From Muribaculaceae bacterium (lineage in GTDB: Bacteria; Bacteroidota; Bacteroidia; Bacteroidales; Muribaculaceae): DNA of 8,065 nt. The position numbers and the translations under genes were made by a program. The DNA lies in contig JAIDTS010000343.1 in NCBI GenBank assembly GCA_029060585.1, positions 1 to 8,065 of the forward strand, given 5' to 3'. Position 1 is the stretch's first letter, and every line of letters starts with the position of its first letter. Below, in pieces: positions 6,945 through 8,065 of this stretch. A model generated the notes under the pieces. The model was not told the DNA's origin. It was given only the letters and a program-made list of their open reading frames with translations, and ran no database searches.

Positions 6945-8065
6945 ATGGGAGGTTTTTTTGGCGCTGCCTTAAAACGCAAGTGTGTCAACGACATTTTTTA
7001 CGGTGTCGATTATAACTCACATCTCGGCACTCGCCGCGGTGGCATGGTGACCTATGATCCGGAAGAGAAACGCTTCTGCAGATCGATCCACTCGCTCGAG
7101 AGCTCGTATTTCAGAACCAAGTTTGAATCTGAGTTGCATAAATACAAGGGCAACATGGGTATCGGTGTCATCAGCGACACTGATCCGCAGCCTATAACCA
7201 TCAACTCTCATCTCGGACGATACGCGATTGTGACCGTCGCCAAGATCGACAATATGGACGAACTTGAGAAGGAACTTCTTGACAGCGGTGCACACTTTGC
7301 GGAACTAAGTCAAGGCACCACCAACCCTACGGAGCTCATCGCTTTGTTGATTAATCAGGGAAAGACATTTGTAGAAGGTATCGAAAACGTTTACAACAAG
7401 GTGAAAGGAAGCTGCTCGATGCTTATCCTAACCGAAGATTCTGTCATTGTGGGGCGCGACAAACTCGGACGCACATCCATAGTAATAGGCGAAAAGGAAG
7501 ACGGTTTTGCCGTCAGCAGTGAGTCGACCTCTTTCCCAAACCTTGACTACCGCCTTCTCCGCGACGTAGGCCCCGGCGAGATTGTAGAGCTGAAGCCCGA
7601 CGGAATCCGCCAGCTCCGCCAACCCAACAAGGAAATGCAGATATGCGCTTTCATGTGGGTCTACTATGGATTCCCGACCTCAACCTATGAGAACAGAAAC
7701 GTAGAAGAAGTGCGCTTCAAATCCGGATATGCACTCGGACAGCAGGATGCCGAGACTGAAATCGACTGTGTGGCAGGCATTCCGGATTCAGGAGTCGGCA
7801 TGGCACTCGGATACGCAGCCGGACACGGCACTCCCTATCAGCGATGCATCTCCAAGTACACCCCGACATGGCCACGCAGCTTCACTCCTTCAGATCAGTC
7901 GATGCGCTCGTTTATCGCTAAGATGAAGCTTGTCCCCAACGAGGCTATGCTTAAGGGCAAACGTGCGCTCTTCTGCGACGATTCAATCGTACGCGGCACC
8001 CAGCTCAACGACAACGTGAAGGTACTCTTCGACTGCGGCGCCAAAGAGGTGCATATGCGCATCGC
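6945..8065 (+). CDS. PurF-like amidophosphoribosyltransferase homologue lacking the glutaminase Cys (3' end outside window)
   Basis: The 373 codons in the window run to the window edge without a stop. An in-frame TAA at 6924-6926 makes ATG 6945 the only plausible start. The fold order is that of PurF: N-terminal Ntn glutaminase-like domain (about 1-230), then a type I phosphoribosyltransferase domain. The latter keeps GIPDSG (278-283), KMKL (326-329) and the PRPP loop ALFCDDSIVRGT (341-352). The glutaminase part is degenerate: it begins MGGFFG where PurF has MCGI.G, so the Cys nucleophile is Gly. GNMGIG (69-74) is kept, but the Arg of HVRYPT and the Asn-Gly of AHNG are absent. It may use free ammonia or another partner, catalyse a different PRPP reaction, or be regulatory. 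I recall similar Cys-less homologues in Bacteroides, so it is probably a conserved paralogue and not a damaged gene. Cys234 lies roughly where the first Fe-S ligand of Bacillus-type PurF is found. No functional link to the xylan genes is evident. Confidence 0.85.
   Translation, partial: MGGFFGAALKRKCVNDIFYGVDYNSHLGTRRGGMVTYDPEEKRFCRSIHSLESSYFRTKFESELHKYKGNMGIGVISDTDPQPITINSHLGRYAIVTVAKIDNMDELEKELLDSGAHFAELSQGTTNPTELIALLINQGKTFVEGIENVYNKVKGSCSMLILTEDSVIVGRDKLGRTSIVIGEKEDGFAVSSESTSFPNLDYRLLRDVGPGEIVELKPDGIRQLRQPNKEMQICAFMWVYYGFPTSTYENRNVEEVRFKSGYALGQQDAETEIDCVAGIPDSGVGMALGYAAGHGTPYQRCISKYTPTWPRSFTPSDQSMRSFIAKMKLVPNEAMLKGKRALFCDDSIVRGTQLNDNVKVLFDCGAKEVHMRI

Noticed and set aside
6953..6959. Run of seven T just after the PurF-like start as a frameshift or sequencing error
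   Set aside because: The frame downstream is intact for over 350 codons with conserved motifs, and the residues on both sides of the run (MGG and GAALK) are in the same frame.
7017..7295. Minus-strand frames (7017-7295, 7428-7622) and a plus-strand frame (7729-7926) in the PurF-like region
   Set aside because: The conserved PurF-like reading frame runs continuously through this region to the window edge; the others are shadows.

Overview
The window looks like chromosomal DNA from a gut-type Bacteroidales bacterium. Three things point there: the protein families present, two promoter-like sites matching the Bacteroidetes -7 consensus TAnnTTTG, and the lack of Shine-Dalgarno sequences before the starts. 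Moderate GC and protein style would fit Muribaculaceae, Prevotellaceae or relatives, but the genus cannot be fixed from this stretch.

Region 1 (1-4371, + strand) is a xylan/hemicellulose block. It starts with the last 196 codons of xylose isomerase (xylA), which keep all six metal ligands expected in this part. An intergenic stretch follows with four imperfect 7-bp repeats and a strong terminator-like hairpin. Next come a secreted GH67 alpha-glucuronidase (aguA, 710-2713) and, 5 bp later, a secreted GH35 beta-galactosidase-like enzyme with a DUF5597-type C-terminus (2719-4323). A second hairpin separates this block from a convergent gene.

Region 2 (4394-6751, - strand) is a secreted GH10 endo-xylanase. 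Its catalytic barrel is interrupted by about 300 residues of carbohydrate-binding modules, an architecture known from gut Bacteroidetes xylanases. Together the enzymes would cut xylan (GH10), remove (methyl)glucuronic acid from xylo-oligosaccharides (GH67), remove a galactosyl side group (GH35, substrate uncertain) and send xylose to xylulose (XylA). No SusC/SusD pair, transporter or regulator lies in the window.

Region 3 (6752-8065) is an AT-rich divergent promoter region, then the first 373 codons of an amidophosphoribosyltransferase (PurF) homologue. Its PRPP-binding half is well conserved, but its glutaminase half has lost the N-terminal catalytic Cys and the glutamine-binding residues. 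Its mRNA is predicted to begin with a 42-nt stem-loop immediately after the promoter. This gene and its leader are the least explained part of the window. I see no mobile elements, CRISPR arrays, tRNA or rRNA genes.
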